Position numbers and translations under genes: made by a program. A stretch of 64,000 bases of DNA from Prosthecodimorpha staleyi (GTDB lineage Bacteria > Pseudomonadota > Alphaproteobacteria > Rhizobiales > Ancalomicrobiaceae). Within the stretch, counting starts at the first letter, position 1, and each line of letters opens with the position of its first letter. The notes under the pieces are model-generated. The model did no database searches. It worked only from the letters and a program-made list of their open reading frames with translations, and was not told the origin of the DNA. The DNA is taken from the NCBI RefSeq assembly GCF_018729455.1, contig NZ_JAHHZF010000007.1, positions 62,001 through 126,000 of the forward strand, in the 5' to 3' direction. Positions 13,542-21,549 of the stretch are shown here, piece after piece.

Positions 13542-13551
13542 AATCCTCTCG

Positions 13552-14697
13552 TCAGTTGGCCACCTTCTTCTCGTAGCCTTCGAGAATGTCGTTGAAGTAG
13601 GGCGCAATCGGGAACGGCTTGCCCTTGCTCGACAGATCCTCGGGCGTGATGTCGGCGAACAGCTTCTGCCAGGTCGCCTGTTCGAGCTTGCCCTGCAGGT
13701 GCTGGGCGTCGATGCCCGGATACCAGTTGAAGCGCTTGACGATGCCCTCGGCCTGGACCGCCGGGCTGGTCGCGAGCGCGATGAACTCGGCGGCGAGCTT
13801 GGTCTGCGGCGCCTTCGCCGGGATGGCATAGTACATCGGCTGTCCGGGCATGCCCGGAGCGACCAGCTTCAGCTTCATCGACGGGGGCAGCTTGCCCTCG
13901 GCCTGCCAGCTGTAGAACATGTCGACCCAGACCGGACCCATGGCGATCTCGCCGCGGTTCAGCATGTCGAGCGTGCCGGCATTGCCGGGCGTAATAACCG
14001 CATTGCGGTTGAAGTCCTTGAGGTCGGCCAGCGCCTTGTCCCAGGCGGCCTTGCTGGTCTCGTCATAGGGACCCTTCATGAGCCGGTCGGTATTGCCGCC
14101 GAAGGCATAGATCCAGCCGGTCACGAAGGCGACGCCCGACATGCCGCCCTTGATGCCGTTGTAGCCGAACTGCTTCGGGTTCTTCTTCACCCATTCGACC
14201 AGTTCGGAATAGCTGGCCGGCGGGGTCTTGACCATGTCGGCATTGTAGGCGATCGCCGTCTGGGAATGGAACATCGGCATGACGAAGCCGCCGACATCGG
14301 CGCCGAGCGCGTTCTCGGCGGTATCGCGCGTAACCAGGGCGCCGGTCGGGATGCCGGCGCGATACTTGTCGAGCAGGCCTTCCTTGACCATCTGGCCGGC
14401 CATCTTCTGATGGGCGACGACCACGTCGAAGTCCCAGGCGGCGGCTCCGGCCTGCTTCTGCGCGGACAGCTTTTCGTAGATCTTCTGCGAGCCGGCATCG
14501 CCGGGACCGGTGCCCACGGCCACGACCTTCACGCCCGGATGGGTCTTCTCGAACATCGGCCCGAGATAGTCCTTGACGTAGTCGACCATGTTTTGGTCGC
14601 CGGCGGTGGCGACATTCAGCGTCTGCGCGCCGGCGGGGCCGGCAAGGAGCAGGGTCGCGGCGGACAGAAGGCTGCCGAAAGTCAGACGAACGAGCAT
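13552..14697 (-). CDS. ABC transporter periplasmic substrate-binding protein (PotD/FbpA-like)
   Basis: A 381-residue exported protein. Residues 1-24 form a Sec signal peptide ending in LLLAGPAGA-QT. The mature part begins LNVATAGDQNMVDYVKDYLGPMFEK, typical of extracellular solute-binding family 1 proteins of the polyamine/iron/2-aminoethylphosphonate group, with GWIYAFGGNTDRL and GEIAMGPVWVDMFYSW further on. Start at 14697 follows from the signal peptide. It sits between the ATPase gene (24 bp upstream) and the two permeases. The ligand is unknown; the absence of a Tyr-Tyr iron motif makes ferric iron less likely, which is an inference only. Confidence 0.85.
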   Translation of the reverse strand: MLVRLTFGSLLSAATLLLAGPAGAQTLNVATAGDQNMVDYVKDYLGPMFEKTHPGVKVVAVGTGPGDAGSQKIYEKLSAQKQAGAAAWDFDVVVAHQKMAGQMVKEGLLDKYRAGIPTGALVTRDTAENALGADVGGFVMPMFHSQTAIAYNADMVKTPPASYSELVEWVKKNPKQFGYNGIKGGMSGVAFVTGWIYAFGGNTDRLMKGPYDETSKAAWDKALADLKDFNRNAVITPGNAGTLDMLNRGEIAMGPVWVDMFYSWQAEGKLPPSMKLKLVAPGMPGQPMYYAIPAKAPQTKLAAEFIALATSPAVQAEGIVKRFNWYPGIDAQHLQGKLEQATWQKLFADITPEDLSSKGKPFPIAPYFNDILEGYEKKVAN

Positions 14698-14720
14698 GGG
14701 GAACTCTCCTTGCGCTGGGT

Positions 14721-15815
14721 TCAGGCGGCGCGGATCGCCGGCACGCCCGGCCCGGACCGGGCGAAGACGTGCAGCGACGGCGCCGGAATGGCGATGGTGA
14801 CGGCGGCGCCGTCGTCGAGCCGGTAGGCGTCGTCGACGAAGAAGCGGCCGACGGGCGTGCCTACCTGGTATCGGTAGCGGCCGCCCGGATAGCTCGACTG
14901 TTCGATGCGGCCCGGAATGGCGAGGCAGTCCCCCCTGCCCTCCCGAGCCGCGAGGGTGACCGCATTGGCGCGGAAATGCAGCAGGCACGGTCCCTCGACG
15001 GGCGGCGTGCCGGCGATGCGGGCGCGGATTCCGCCGGCCAGCGAGAGAACGAGATCCGTTCCGTCGCGCCGCGCCTCCGCCTCGATCACGTTGTCGGCGC
15101 CGAGGAACGACGCCACGGTCGGCGAGTTCGGGCGCCGGTAGACGTCCTCCGGCCGGCCGTCCTGCACGATGCGTCCGGCCTCGAGGATGACCAGCCGGTC
15201 GGCCATCACCATCGCCTCTTCCTGGTCGTGGGTGACGTGGATCGCGGTGAAGCCGATGCGCTGCTGCAGCGCGCGGATTTCGTGCCGCATGGCCAGCCGG
15301 ATCTTGGCGTCCAGATTGGACAGCGGCTCGTCCAGGAGCAGGACCGGCGGATGGACCGCCAGGGCACGGCCGAGCGCGACGCGCTGGCGCTGCCCGCCCG
15401 ACAGGGTCGTCACGGACCGGTCGCCGAAGCCCGGCATTTCGACCAGCGTCAGGATCTCGTCGACCCGCCGCGCGATATCGGCGCGCGACCAGCCGCGCAG
15501 CTTCAGCCCGTAGCCGATGTTGCGCGCGACCGTCATGTGCGGCCAGAGCGCATAGGACTGGAACATCATGGCCGTGCCGCGCCGTTCCGGACCCGTGCCG
15601 GTCACGTCGCGCCCGCCGAGCAGGATGCGCCCGGCGCGCGGCGCGATAAAGCCGGCGATCGACCGGAGCAGCGTGGTCTTGCCGCAGCCCGACGCGCCGA
15701 GCAGCGCGACGAAGCTGCCCGGTTCGATGGCCAGGTCGATCCCGTCCAGCACCACCGTGCGGCCGTAACCGACCTCGAGCCGCTCGATGGCGACTGCCGT
15801 CCCCTGCTGCGGCAT
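14721..15815 (-). CDS. ABC transporter ATP-binding protein (PotA/FbpC-like)
   Basis: A 364-residue cytoplasmic ATPase energising the operon's importer. Walker A GASGCGKTT (residues 40-48), signature LSGGQRQR (138-145), Walker B LLLDEPLSNLD and the switch His in IHVTHDQEEAM are all intact. The C-terminal 120 residues form a TOBE-type regulatory domain. Start at 15815 has GGAGGGA 5-9 bases upstream. First gene of the minus-strand operon, divergent from a LacI-type regulator whose probable operator lies between them. Confidence 0.9.
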   Translation of the reverse strand: MPQQGTAVAIERLEVGYGRTVVLDGIDLAIEPGSFVALLGASGCGKTTLLRSIAGFIAPRAGRILLGGRDVTGTGPERRGTAMMFQSYALWPHMTVARNIGYGLKLRGWSRADIARRVDEILTLVEMPGFGDRSVTTLSGGQRQRVALGRALAVHPPVLLLDEPLSNLDAKIRLAMRHEIRALQQRIGFTAIHVTHDQEEAMVMADRLVILEAGRIVQDGRPEDVYRRPNSPTVASFLGADNVIEAEARRDGTDLVLSLAGGIRARIAGTPPVEGPCLLHFRANAVTLAAREGRGDCLAIPGRIEQSSYPGGRYRYQVGTPVGRFFVDDAYRLDDGAAVTIAIPAPSLHVFARSGPGVPAIRAA

Positions 15816-15886
15816 CGGTCCCTCCGCCGACCGGCTGGATGTGCCGGTCACCCGCGGGGAGCTAGCAGGCCAACACGACAATGACA

Positions 15887-15900
15887 TGAACACGTGTGCA
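15887..15900. promoter_or_regulatory. candidate LacI-family operator
   Basis: TGAACACGTGTGCA is an almost perfect 14-bp palindrome centred on CG, as LacI-family sites usually are (only positions 3 and 12 fail to pair). It lies in the divergent region between the ABC operon and the LacI-type gene, so one site could control both. It overlaps an in-frame ATG at 15886, which argues that this ATG is not the true start. Confidence 0.5.
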
Positions 15901-15969
15901 AATGCGGTCGAGGCGGCGACCGGCACGAGCCGGCCGGGCGAGGAAAGCAGGCAATCGGGAGGGTTCGGG

Positions 15970-16992
15970 TTGGGCGAGGACGAAGCGGACAGGGCGGGAC
16001 GGCGCGGGCGCCGGGTCACCGCGGCAGACGTGGCGCGGGTGGCCGGCGTCTCGCGGGTCGCGGTCTCGCGCAGCTTCACGCCGGGCGCCAGCGTGTCGGA
16101 CGCCATCCGGGACCGCGTCATCGCCGCCGCGCGGACGCTCGGCTATCGTCCGAACGCCTTCGCGCGCCAGCTCAACCGCGACCGCTCCGAACTCGTCGCC
16201 TTCGTGGCCGGCTTCATCGACAACTACTACTATGCGGTCTTCTTCGACCGGCTTCTGAACGAACTGCAGACGCGCGGCTGGCGCACGCTCTATGTCCATG
16301 TCGGTGCGGGCGGCGATGCGGTCGAGGCGCTGGCGCAAGCCTCGGAATATCCCGTCGCCTGCACGATCGTGGCCGCCGGCAGCCTCGATGTCGACGCGAT
16401 CGCGGCGCTGCGGGCCATGGGGCCGGTGATTCTGGCCGGCCCGGCCTCCGCCCTGCCCGATGCCGATGCGGTCTCCTCCGACGGCGGGCGCGGCATGGCA
16501 CTCGTGGTCGACCATCTGGTCGGGCGCGGCCGGCGCCGCCTGGCCTGCATTTCCGGACCGGCGAGCCTTGCCAGCGCCCGCGAGCGCGCCGAAGCCTTCG
16601 GGACGGCGCTCGCCGGCCACGGGCTTGCGCCCGCCGGCATCGTGCATACCGATTTCACCGAGCCGGGCGGCGTCGAAGGCATGCGCCGTCTGCTCGATGC
16701 GTATGGCCCCCCGGATGCCGTCGTCTGCGGCAACGATGCGATCGCCTTCGGGGTGCTCAACCTGCTGCGCGCCGAGACCGCCCTCGCGGTCCCGGGCGAC
16801 ATCGCCGTCACCGGCTTCGACGACACCGCACCGGCGGCCTGGCCGCTGATCGCGCTGACCACCGTCGCCAGTCCGCTCGACCGGCGCATCGCCGCCATCT
16901 GCGACCTGCTCGACCGGCGCGTGGCGGACCCCGACGCGCCGGCGCTGCGGATCCGGATCGAGCCGCATCTCGTCGTCCGCGCCACCGGCTGA
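15970..16992 (+). CDS. LacI family transcriptional regulator
   Basis: A DNA-binding repressor, 340 residues from the preferred TTG at 15970. The helix-turn-helix is VTAADVARVAGVSRVAVSRS (residues about 16-35), followed by hinge-helix sequence LGYRPNAFARQLNRDRS and a periplasmic-binding-protein-like effector domain (LVAFVAGFIDNYYYAVF to the C-terminus). The TTG has GGGAGG 7 bases upstream and gives the usual LacI length; the in-frame ATG at 15886 (368 residues) has no ribosome site and overlaps the likely operator. Expected to control the divergent ABC operon in response to its ligand or a metabolite of it. Confidence 0.85.
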   Translation: MGEDEADRAGRRGRRVTAADVARVAGVSRVAVSRSFTPGASVSDAIRDRVIAAARTLGYRPNAFARQLNRDRSELVAFVAGFIDNYYYAVFFDRLLNELQTRGWRTLYVHVGAGGDAVEALAQASEYPVACTIVAAGSLDVDAIAALRAMGPVILAGPASALPDADAVSSDGGRGMALVVDHLVGRGRRRLACISGPASLASARERAEAFGTALAGHGLAPAGIVHTDFTEPGGVEGMRRLLDAYGPPDAVVCGNDAIAFGVLNLLRAETALAVPGDIAVTGFDDTAPAAWPLIALTTVASPLDRRIAAICDLLDRRVADPDAPALRIRIEPHLVVRATG

Positions 16993-16999
16993 GGGCGTC

Positions 17000-17536
17000 A
17001 TGACCGAGACCCCGTCCCTGCATTCCGTCTGGCTGCTGGCGGCCCCCGAAGACGAGCGCCGCCTCGCCGCCGAGGTCGAGGTGCTGTCGCGGCGCTTCGG
17101 CACCCCGCGCTTCCGGCCGCACGCGACCCTGGCCGGCGATCTCCCGATCGACGCGGCCCGCCTCGCATCGCGGGTCGCATCGGTTGCCGCCGGCCACCCG
17201 GCGCTCGCCGCGCCGGTCGTCGGCATCGAGACCGGAGCGGCCTATTTCCGGGCCTTCTACGCCCGCCTTGCCGCGACAGACGCTCTGACGGCGCTCCATG
17301 CCGCCGTTCGGATCGCGGCCGGGACGGATCCGGCTTCCCCGTTCCTGCCGCATGTGTCGCTGGCCTACGGCCTGCCGCCCGGTCCGGCCCGCGACGCGGC
17401 GCAGGCCGCGATGCAGGCCGTCTGGTCGGGGACGCCGATCCGGTTCGACCGCCTCGCGCTCGTCCGCTCGGCCGACACGATCCCGATCGCGCAGTGGACC
17501 GTCCGGCAGGACTGGCCCCTTTGCGCGCCGACCTGA
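17000..17536 (+). CDS. 2H phosphoesterase superfamily protein (cyclic phosphodiesterase-like)
   Basis: A 178-residue protein with the two defining H-x-T/S motifs: FRPHATLAG at residues 34-42 and FLPHVSLAYG at about 115-124. Spacing and length fit the 2H fold used by plant/yeast 1,2-cyclic phosphodiesterases and bacterial RNA 2',3'-cyclic phosphodiesterases. Its substrate is unknown. It starts 8 bp after the LacI-type gene and is very likely co-transcribed with it. It converges with the metallophosphodiesterase gene downstream. Confidence 0.75.
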   Translation: MTETPSLHSVWLLAAPEDERRLAAEVEVLSRRFGTPRFRPHATLAGDLPIDAARLASRVASVAAGHPALAAPVVGIETGAAYFRAFYARLAATDALTALHAAVRIAAGTDPASPFLPHVSLAYGLPPGPARDAAQAAMQAVWSGTPIRFDRLALVRSADTIPIAQWTVRQDWPLCAPT

Positions 17537-17597
17537 CGGTGCCGCCGACCTGCGCCGGAGCCGTCGGCCCCGGACGCGGCCGATCGCCAAGGCGCGC

Positions 17598-18440
17598 TCA
17601 GTTGGTGCGCGGCAAGACCCCGTAGGCGCCTTCGAAGTCGCCGAGATCATGGTCGACGGTGCCGGGCACGCGGACGGTGCGGACCGTGACGCGGTCGCCG
17701 GAGAAGCGGTAGTCGACTAGGCCGCACTGCTTCTCGCCGAGCCGCTCGTGGTTCCAGTCCGGCACCACGAAGGCGACCGCCGGGGCCCAGACCATCGCGG
17801 TCGAACGCCACAGCCGGATGCGCTGCTGGTGGATGTGACCCGACATGACGAGGCGGACATCGGCGGCCGCGATCAGGTCGACCAGCCGGCCGCGTGCCGC
17901 CCGCGGGGCATACCAGTAGCCGGTTGCGGCGTCTTCCTCGGGCTCGTCCAGGAACAGCGGCTTGTGCAGCACGAGCGCGATCGGGCGGCCGGGGCCGGCG
18001 GCGAGCGCCTCGGCCAGAAAGGCCTCCTGGGCGGCCTCCTCGTCGAGTCCGGAGCCGAACAGGGCCGAATTCAACCCGACGAACCGCCAGGCGCCGATGT
18101 CGCGGACCCATCGGTCGGCACCGAAGACGGACCGATACCGTTCGAGGCGCTTCACATCGACGCCCTGGTGAACGACCTCTCCGGGCTCGGCATTGTTGCC
18201 GACATCGTGGTTGCCGGGCACGAAGGCCGTCTCCAGGCCGAGGCCGTCATGAGCCGCGCGGGCGAAGGTGAGATCCTCGTCGCGATCGGCGCCGTCGAGC
18301 GCGATGTCGCCGGTATGGAACACAGCATCCGGCCGCTCCTGGCGCAGCCAGTCGGCGACCCGGTCGAAATTGGCGTTGAAGTAGGGCTTCGACGGCGAGA
18401 GATGCGTGTCCGAGATCTGGACGATGCGGAAATGGGTCAT
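17598..18440 (-). CDS. class III metallophosphodiesterase (Icc/CpdA/GpdQ-like)
   Basis: A 280-residue calcineurin-like binuclear metal enzyme. The metal-binding blocks are in order: QISDTHLSP (D10, H12), HTGDIALDG (D-45 region), VPGNHDVGNN, LHKPLF and MSGHIHQQRI. Related enzymes hydrolyse cAMP (CpdA) or glycerophosphodiesters (GpdQ, about 274 residues). It is divergent from, and adjacent to, a Ugp/Mal-type ABC operon, which favours a glycerophosphodiester or similar substrate; this is inference from context. No signal peptide, so it acts in the cytoplasm. Confidence 0.82.
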   Translation of the reverse strand: MTHFRIVQISDTHLSPSKPYFNANFDRVADWLRQERPDAVFHTGDIALDGADRDEDLTFARAAHDGLGLETAFVPGNHDVGNNAEPGEVVHQGVDVKRLERYRSVFGADRWVRDIGAWRFVGLNSALFGSGLDEEAAQEAFLAEALAAGPGRPIALVLHKPLFLDEPEEDAATGYWYAPRAARGRLVDLIAAADVRLVMSGHIHQQRIRLWRSTAMVWAPAVAFVVPDWNHERLGEKQCGLVDYRFSGDRVTVRTVRVPGTVDHDLGDFEGAYGVLPRTN

Positions 18441-18600
18441 GGCGCGTCCCGAGGCTGATCGAGCGATCCGCTACCGCCGCCCCATGTCGCCCGCGTGACG
18501 GCCGCCGTCGCGCCTGTCACCGGAATGACGTGTCCGCTTCGCCGCCCTGTCATGTCCCGACCGTATGGCTGGCCAGTCTTGTCCGGTCGGGAGCGGGAAG

Positions 18601-19755
18601 TTGGCAGGCGTCACCATCGCATCGCTGCATAAGCGCTTCGGCGCCGTCCGAGCCGTCGACGACGTTTCGCTGGCCCTGTCTCCCGGAGAGTTCGTCTCCC
18701 TGGTCGGGCCGTCCGGCTGCGGCAAGACTACCCTGATGCGCATCGTCGCCGGCCTGGAACGGGCCGAAGGCGGCTCGGTGTCGATCGCCGGGCGCGATGT
18801 CACCGGCCTGCGCGGCGCGGACCGCAACGTCGCCATGGTGTTCCAATCCTACGCCCTCTATCCGCACATGACCGCACGCCAGAACATCGCCCTGCCGCTG
18901 GTCATGCGCCGGCTCGGGGCGCGCCAGCGCCTGCCGCTGGTCGGCCGCGTCTGGCCCGGCACCCGTGCGGCGCTCGCCGGCATCGAAGCCGACGTGGTCG
19001 CGACCGCCGAAAGCCTGGGCCTGGCGCATCTGCTCGATCGCAAGCCGGCTCAGCTTTCCGGCGGCCAGCGCCAGCGCGTCGCCCTCGGCCGGGCCATCGT
19101 GCGCCGGCCGGATGTGTTCCTGATGGACGAACCGCTGTCCAATCTGGACGCGGCCCTGCGCGTGCAGACCCGCAAGGAAATCGTCGACCTGCACCGCCGC
19201 GCCGGCGCCTCGACCATCTACGTGACGCATGACCAGTCCGAGGCGCTGACCATGTCGGACCGGGTCGCGGTGATGATGGCGGGCCGCATCCTGCAGGTGG
19301 CGAGCCCGACCGCGGTCTATGACGACCCGCGCGACCTGCGGGTCGCCCGCTTCATCGGCTCGCCGCGCATCAACACGCTCGCCGCCGAGATCGGGGCCGA
19401 CGGCCTCGTCCGCGTCGCCGGCCAGGCCATGGGCATCGCCTCGTCGGCGCGCGGCGCGCATGTCTATGCGCTGAGGCCGGAACATCTTTTGCTGGCTACC
19501 GGTGGCGGGCTTGCCGCCAAGGTCGAGCATGTCGAGTTCCTGGGCGAGGCGCTGCTGGTGCATGCCCGCCTGACCGCGACAGGCGAGGCGGTGGTGGCGC
19601 GTCTCACGCCCGAGGACCGGAGCCGCCTGCCGGCCGACGACACGGTCGCCCTCGTGCCCGCAGCGGGGCGGGGCCTGCTGTTCGGCGCCGACGAGGCCCG
19701 CGTGGAGGCCGTGCCGGCCGCCGTCGCGCCGTCGGGAGCGCGCGTCCGTGGCTGA
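18601..19755 (+). CDS. ABC transporter ATP-binding protein (UgpC/MalK-like)
   Basis: A 384-residue ATPase from the preferred TTG at 18601. Walker A GPSGCGKTT (about residues 36-44), LSGGQRQRVALGRA, Walker B FLMDEPLSNLD and YVTHDQSEAL are complete, with the C-terminal MalK-type regulatory domain (YALRPEHL, then VEHVEFLGEALLVHA). The TTG start has GGGAG 7 bases upstream and gives an N-terminus (AGVTIASLHKRFG) like other UgpC/MalK proteins; an in-frame ATG at 18565 has no ribosome site. An insertion of about 25 residues after PLVMRRLG lengthens the helical domain. First gene of the operon; stop overlaps the next start. Confidence 0.9.
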   Translation: MAGVTIASLHKRFGAVRAVDDVSLALSPGEFVSLVGPSGCGKTTLMRIVAGLERAEGGSVSIAGRDVTGLRGADRNVAMVFQSYALYPHMTARQNIALPLVMRRLGARQRLPLVGRVWPGTRAALAGIEADVVATAESLGLAHLLDRKPAQLSGGQRQRVALGRAIVRRPDVFLMDEPLSNLDAALRVQTRKEIVDLHRRAGASTIYVTHDQSEALTMSDRVAVMMAGRILQVASPTAVYDDPRDLRVARFIGSPRINTLAAEIGADGLVRVAGQAMGIASSARGAHVYALRPEHLLLATGGGLAAKVEHVEFLGEALLVHARLTATGEAVVARLTPEDRSRLPADDTVALVPAAGRGLLFGADEARVEAVPAAVAPSGARVRG

Positions 19756-20671
19756 GGCGGCAACGATCGCGCAGAGCCGCACCGCACCCACCCGCCGGCC
19801 CGCCGGCGAGACTGCCGTCGCCTGGCTGCTGGCCGCGCCGGCGACGCTCGCCTATGCGGCGATGATCCTGGTGCCGAGCCTGGCGCTGGTCGTGCTCGCC
19901 TTCACCGACTACGAACTCGGCGCGCCGGGCTTCCGGTGGGTCGGGCTCGGCAATTTCGCTGAGCTGATGGCCGACCGCGGCTTCCTGCGCTCGGTCGCCA
20001 ACACGGCGCTCTACGTCCTGTTCGTGGCGCCGGTTTCGGTCGCGCTGGGGCTCGCCATCGCGCTCCTGATCGAGGGCGGCCGGCGCGGGCGCGCGCTGTT
20101 CCGGGCGCTGTTCTTCCTGCCGGTCGTGTCGCTCACCGTCGCCATGGCGACCGCCTGGTCCTACATCCTGCATCCGACCATCGGCCCGCTCAACGCGCTG
20201 CTGCGCGCGGTCGGCATCGACGGCGCCAACTGGCTCGGCGATTCCGGCACGGTGCTCTTGTCGCTCGGCCTGATCGGCATCTGGGAGAATGCCGGCTTCA
20301 ACCTGGTCCTGTTCCTGGCCGGGCTGACCGCGATCCCGCGCGATCTCTATGCGGCCGCCGAGATGGACGGCGTCAAATCCGCCTGGGACCGTTTCGTCAC
20401 GGTGACCTGGCCGATGCTCGGGCCGACCACGCTGTTCGTCGTGATCATCACCACGGTCCGGGCGATCCGGGTGTTCGACACGGTCGCGACGCTGACCCAG
20501 GGCGGCCCCAACAAGGCGTCCGAGGTGATCCTCTTCACCATGTACACGGAAGGCTTCTCGTTCTTCCGGATGGGCTACTCGGCCGCCATCACGCTGCTGT
20601 TCCTGGTCGCCGTCACGGTCCTGATGCTGGTCCAGAACCGGCTGATCGATCGTCGTGTCCATTACGGGTGA
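19748..20671 (+). CDS. sugar-type ABC transporter permease (UgpA/MalF-like)
   Basis: A 307-residue permease with six predicted spans, the first at about residues 24-48 (LLAAPATLAYAAMILVPSLALVV). The coupling loop DLYAAAEMDGVKSAWDRFVTVTWP carries the canonical E-A-A-x(2)-D-G form. GTG start overlapping the ATPase stop by 8 bp, indicating translational coupling. It forms a heterodimer with the next permease. Confidence 0.9.
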   Translation: MAEAATIAQSRTAPTRRPAGETAVAWLLAAPATLAYAAMILVPSLALVVLAFTDYELGAPGFRWVGLGNFAELMADRGFLRSVANTALYVLFVAPVSVALGLAIALLIEGGRRGRALFRALFFLPVVSLTVAMATAWSYILHPTIGPLNALLRAVGIDGANWLGDSGTVLLSLGLIGIWENAGFNLVLFLAGLTAIPRDLYAAAEMDGVKSAWDRFVTVTWPMLGPTTLFVVIITTVRAIRVFDTVATLTQGGPNKASEVILFTMYTEGFSFFRMGYSAAITLLFLVAVTVLMLVQNRLIDRRVHYG

Positions 20672-20675
20672 GGCC

Positions 20676-21512
20676 ATGACCGACGACCGCCCGCTCCTCG
20701 CCGATCTGCCGCGCCTCGTCGTCCTGACGCTGCTCGCCGCGATCTTCGTCGCGCCCTTCGTGTGGATGCTCGCCGTGTCGGTGAAGCCGCCGGACGAGGT
20801 GTTCCGCGCCTCGCTGGCGCTGCTGCCGGAACGATTCCACGGCTTCGAGAATTACGGCCGCGTCTTCGCCGAGGTGCCGGTCGGGCGCTATCTCGCCAAC
20901 GGCGTCATCGTCTGCGCCGGCATCCTGGTCTTCCAGATCGCTTTCGCGGTGCCGGCGGCCTTCGCGCTCGCCAAGCTCGACTTCCGCGGCCGCGACGCCC
21001 TGTTCGGCTTCGTCATGCTTGGCCTCATGGTGCCGGCCCATGTCCCGGCGATCCCGATCTATATCGCGCTGGCCAAGGCGGGGCTCCTCAACAGCTATGC
21101 GGCGCTGATCGCGCCCTTCACCATCTCGGTCTTCGCGATCTTCCTGTTCCGCCAGTTCTTCCGCGCCATGCCGGACGAGATGATCCAGGCGGCGCGGCTC
21201 GACGGCCTGACCGATCTTTCGATCGTCTGGCGCATCGTGCTGCCGAATGCCTGGCCGGCCGCCACCGCCTTCGCGATCTTCTCGGTCGTGGCGCACTGGA
21301 ACGACCTGTTCTGGCCGCTGATCGTGATCTCGCAGGGTGATCTGGCGACGCCGGCCCTCGGCGTCCTCTACTTCAAGAACCAGGAGGCGGGCGCGGATTT
21401 CGGGGCCCTGATGGCCTCGGCGGTGGTGATGACCGCCCCGCTCGTCGCCGCCTTCCTGTTCGCCCAGCGCCGCTTCATCGAAGGCATCACCATGACCGGC
21501 CTCAAGGGATGA
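20676..21512 (+). CDS. sugar-type ABC transporter permease (UgpE/MalG-like)
   Basis: A 278-residue permease. Six hydrophobic spans are visible, with the large loop LPERFHGFENYGRVF after the first, as in the MalG class, and coupling loop EMIQAARLDGLTDLSIVWRIVLPNAW. The ATG at 20676 is preceded by GTGAGG; a GTG at 20655 in the same frame would overlap the previous gene. Short spacing (4 bp) to the upstream permease shows operon membership. Confidence 0.9.
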   Translation: MTDDRPLLADLPRLVVLTLLAAIFVAPFVWMLAVSVKPPDEVFRASLALLPERFHGFENYGRVFAEVPVGRYLANGVIVCAGILVFQIAFAVPAAFALAKLDFRGRDALFGFVMLGLMVPAHVPAIPIYIALAKAGLLNSYAALIAPFTISVFAIFLFRQFFRAMPDEMIQAARLDGLTDLSIVWRIVLPNAWPAATAFAIFSVVAHWNDLFWPLIVISQGDLATPALGVLYFKNQEAGADFGALMASAVVMTAPLVAAFLFAQRRFIEGITMTGLKG

Positions 21513-21549
21513 GACCGGCCGGCGCCTTCGCCTTCAAGGAGACCGAACG

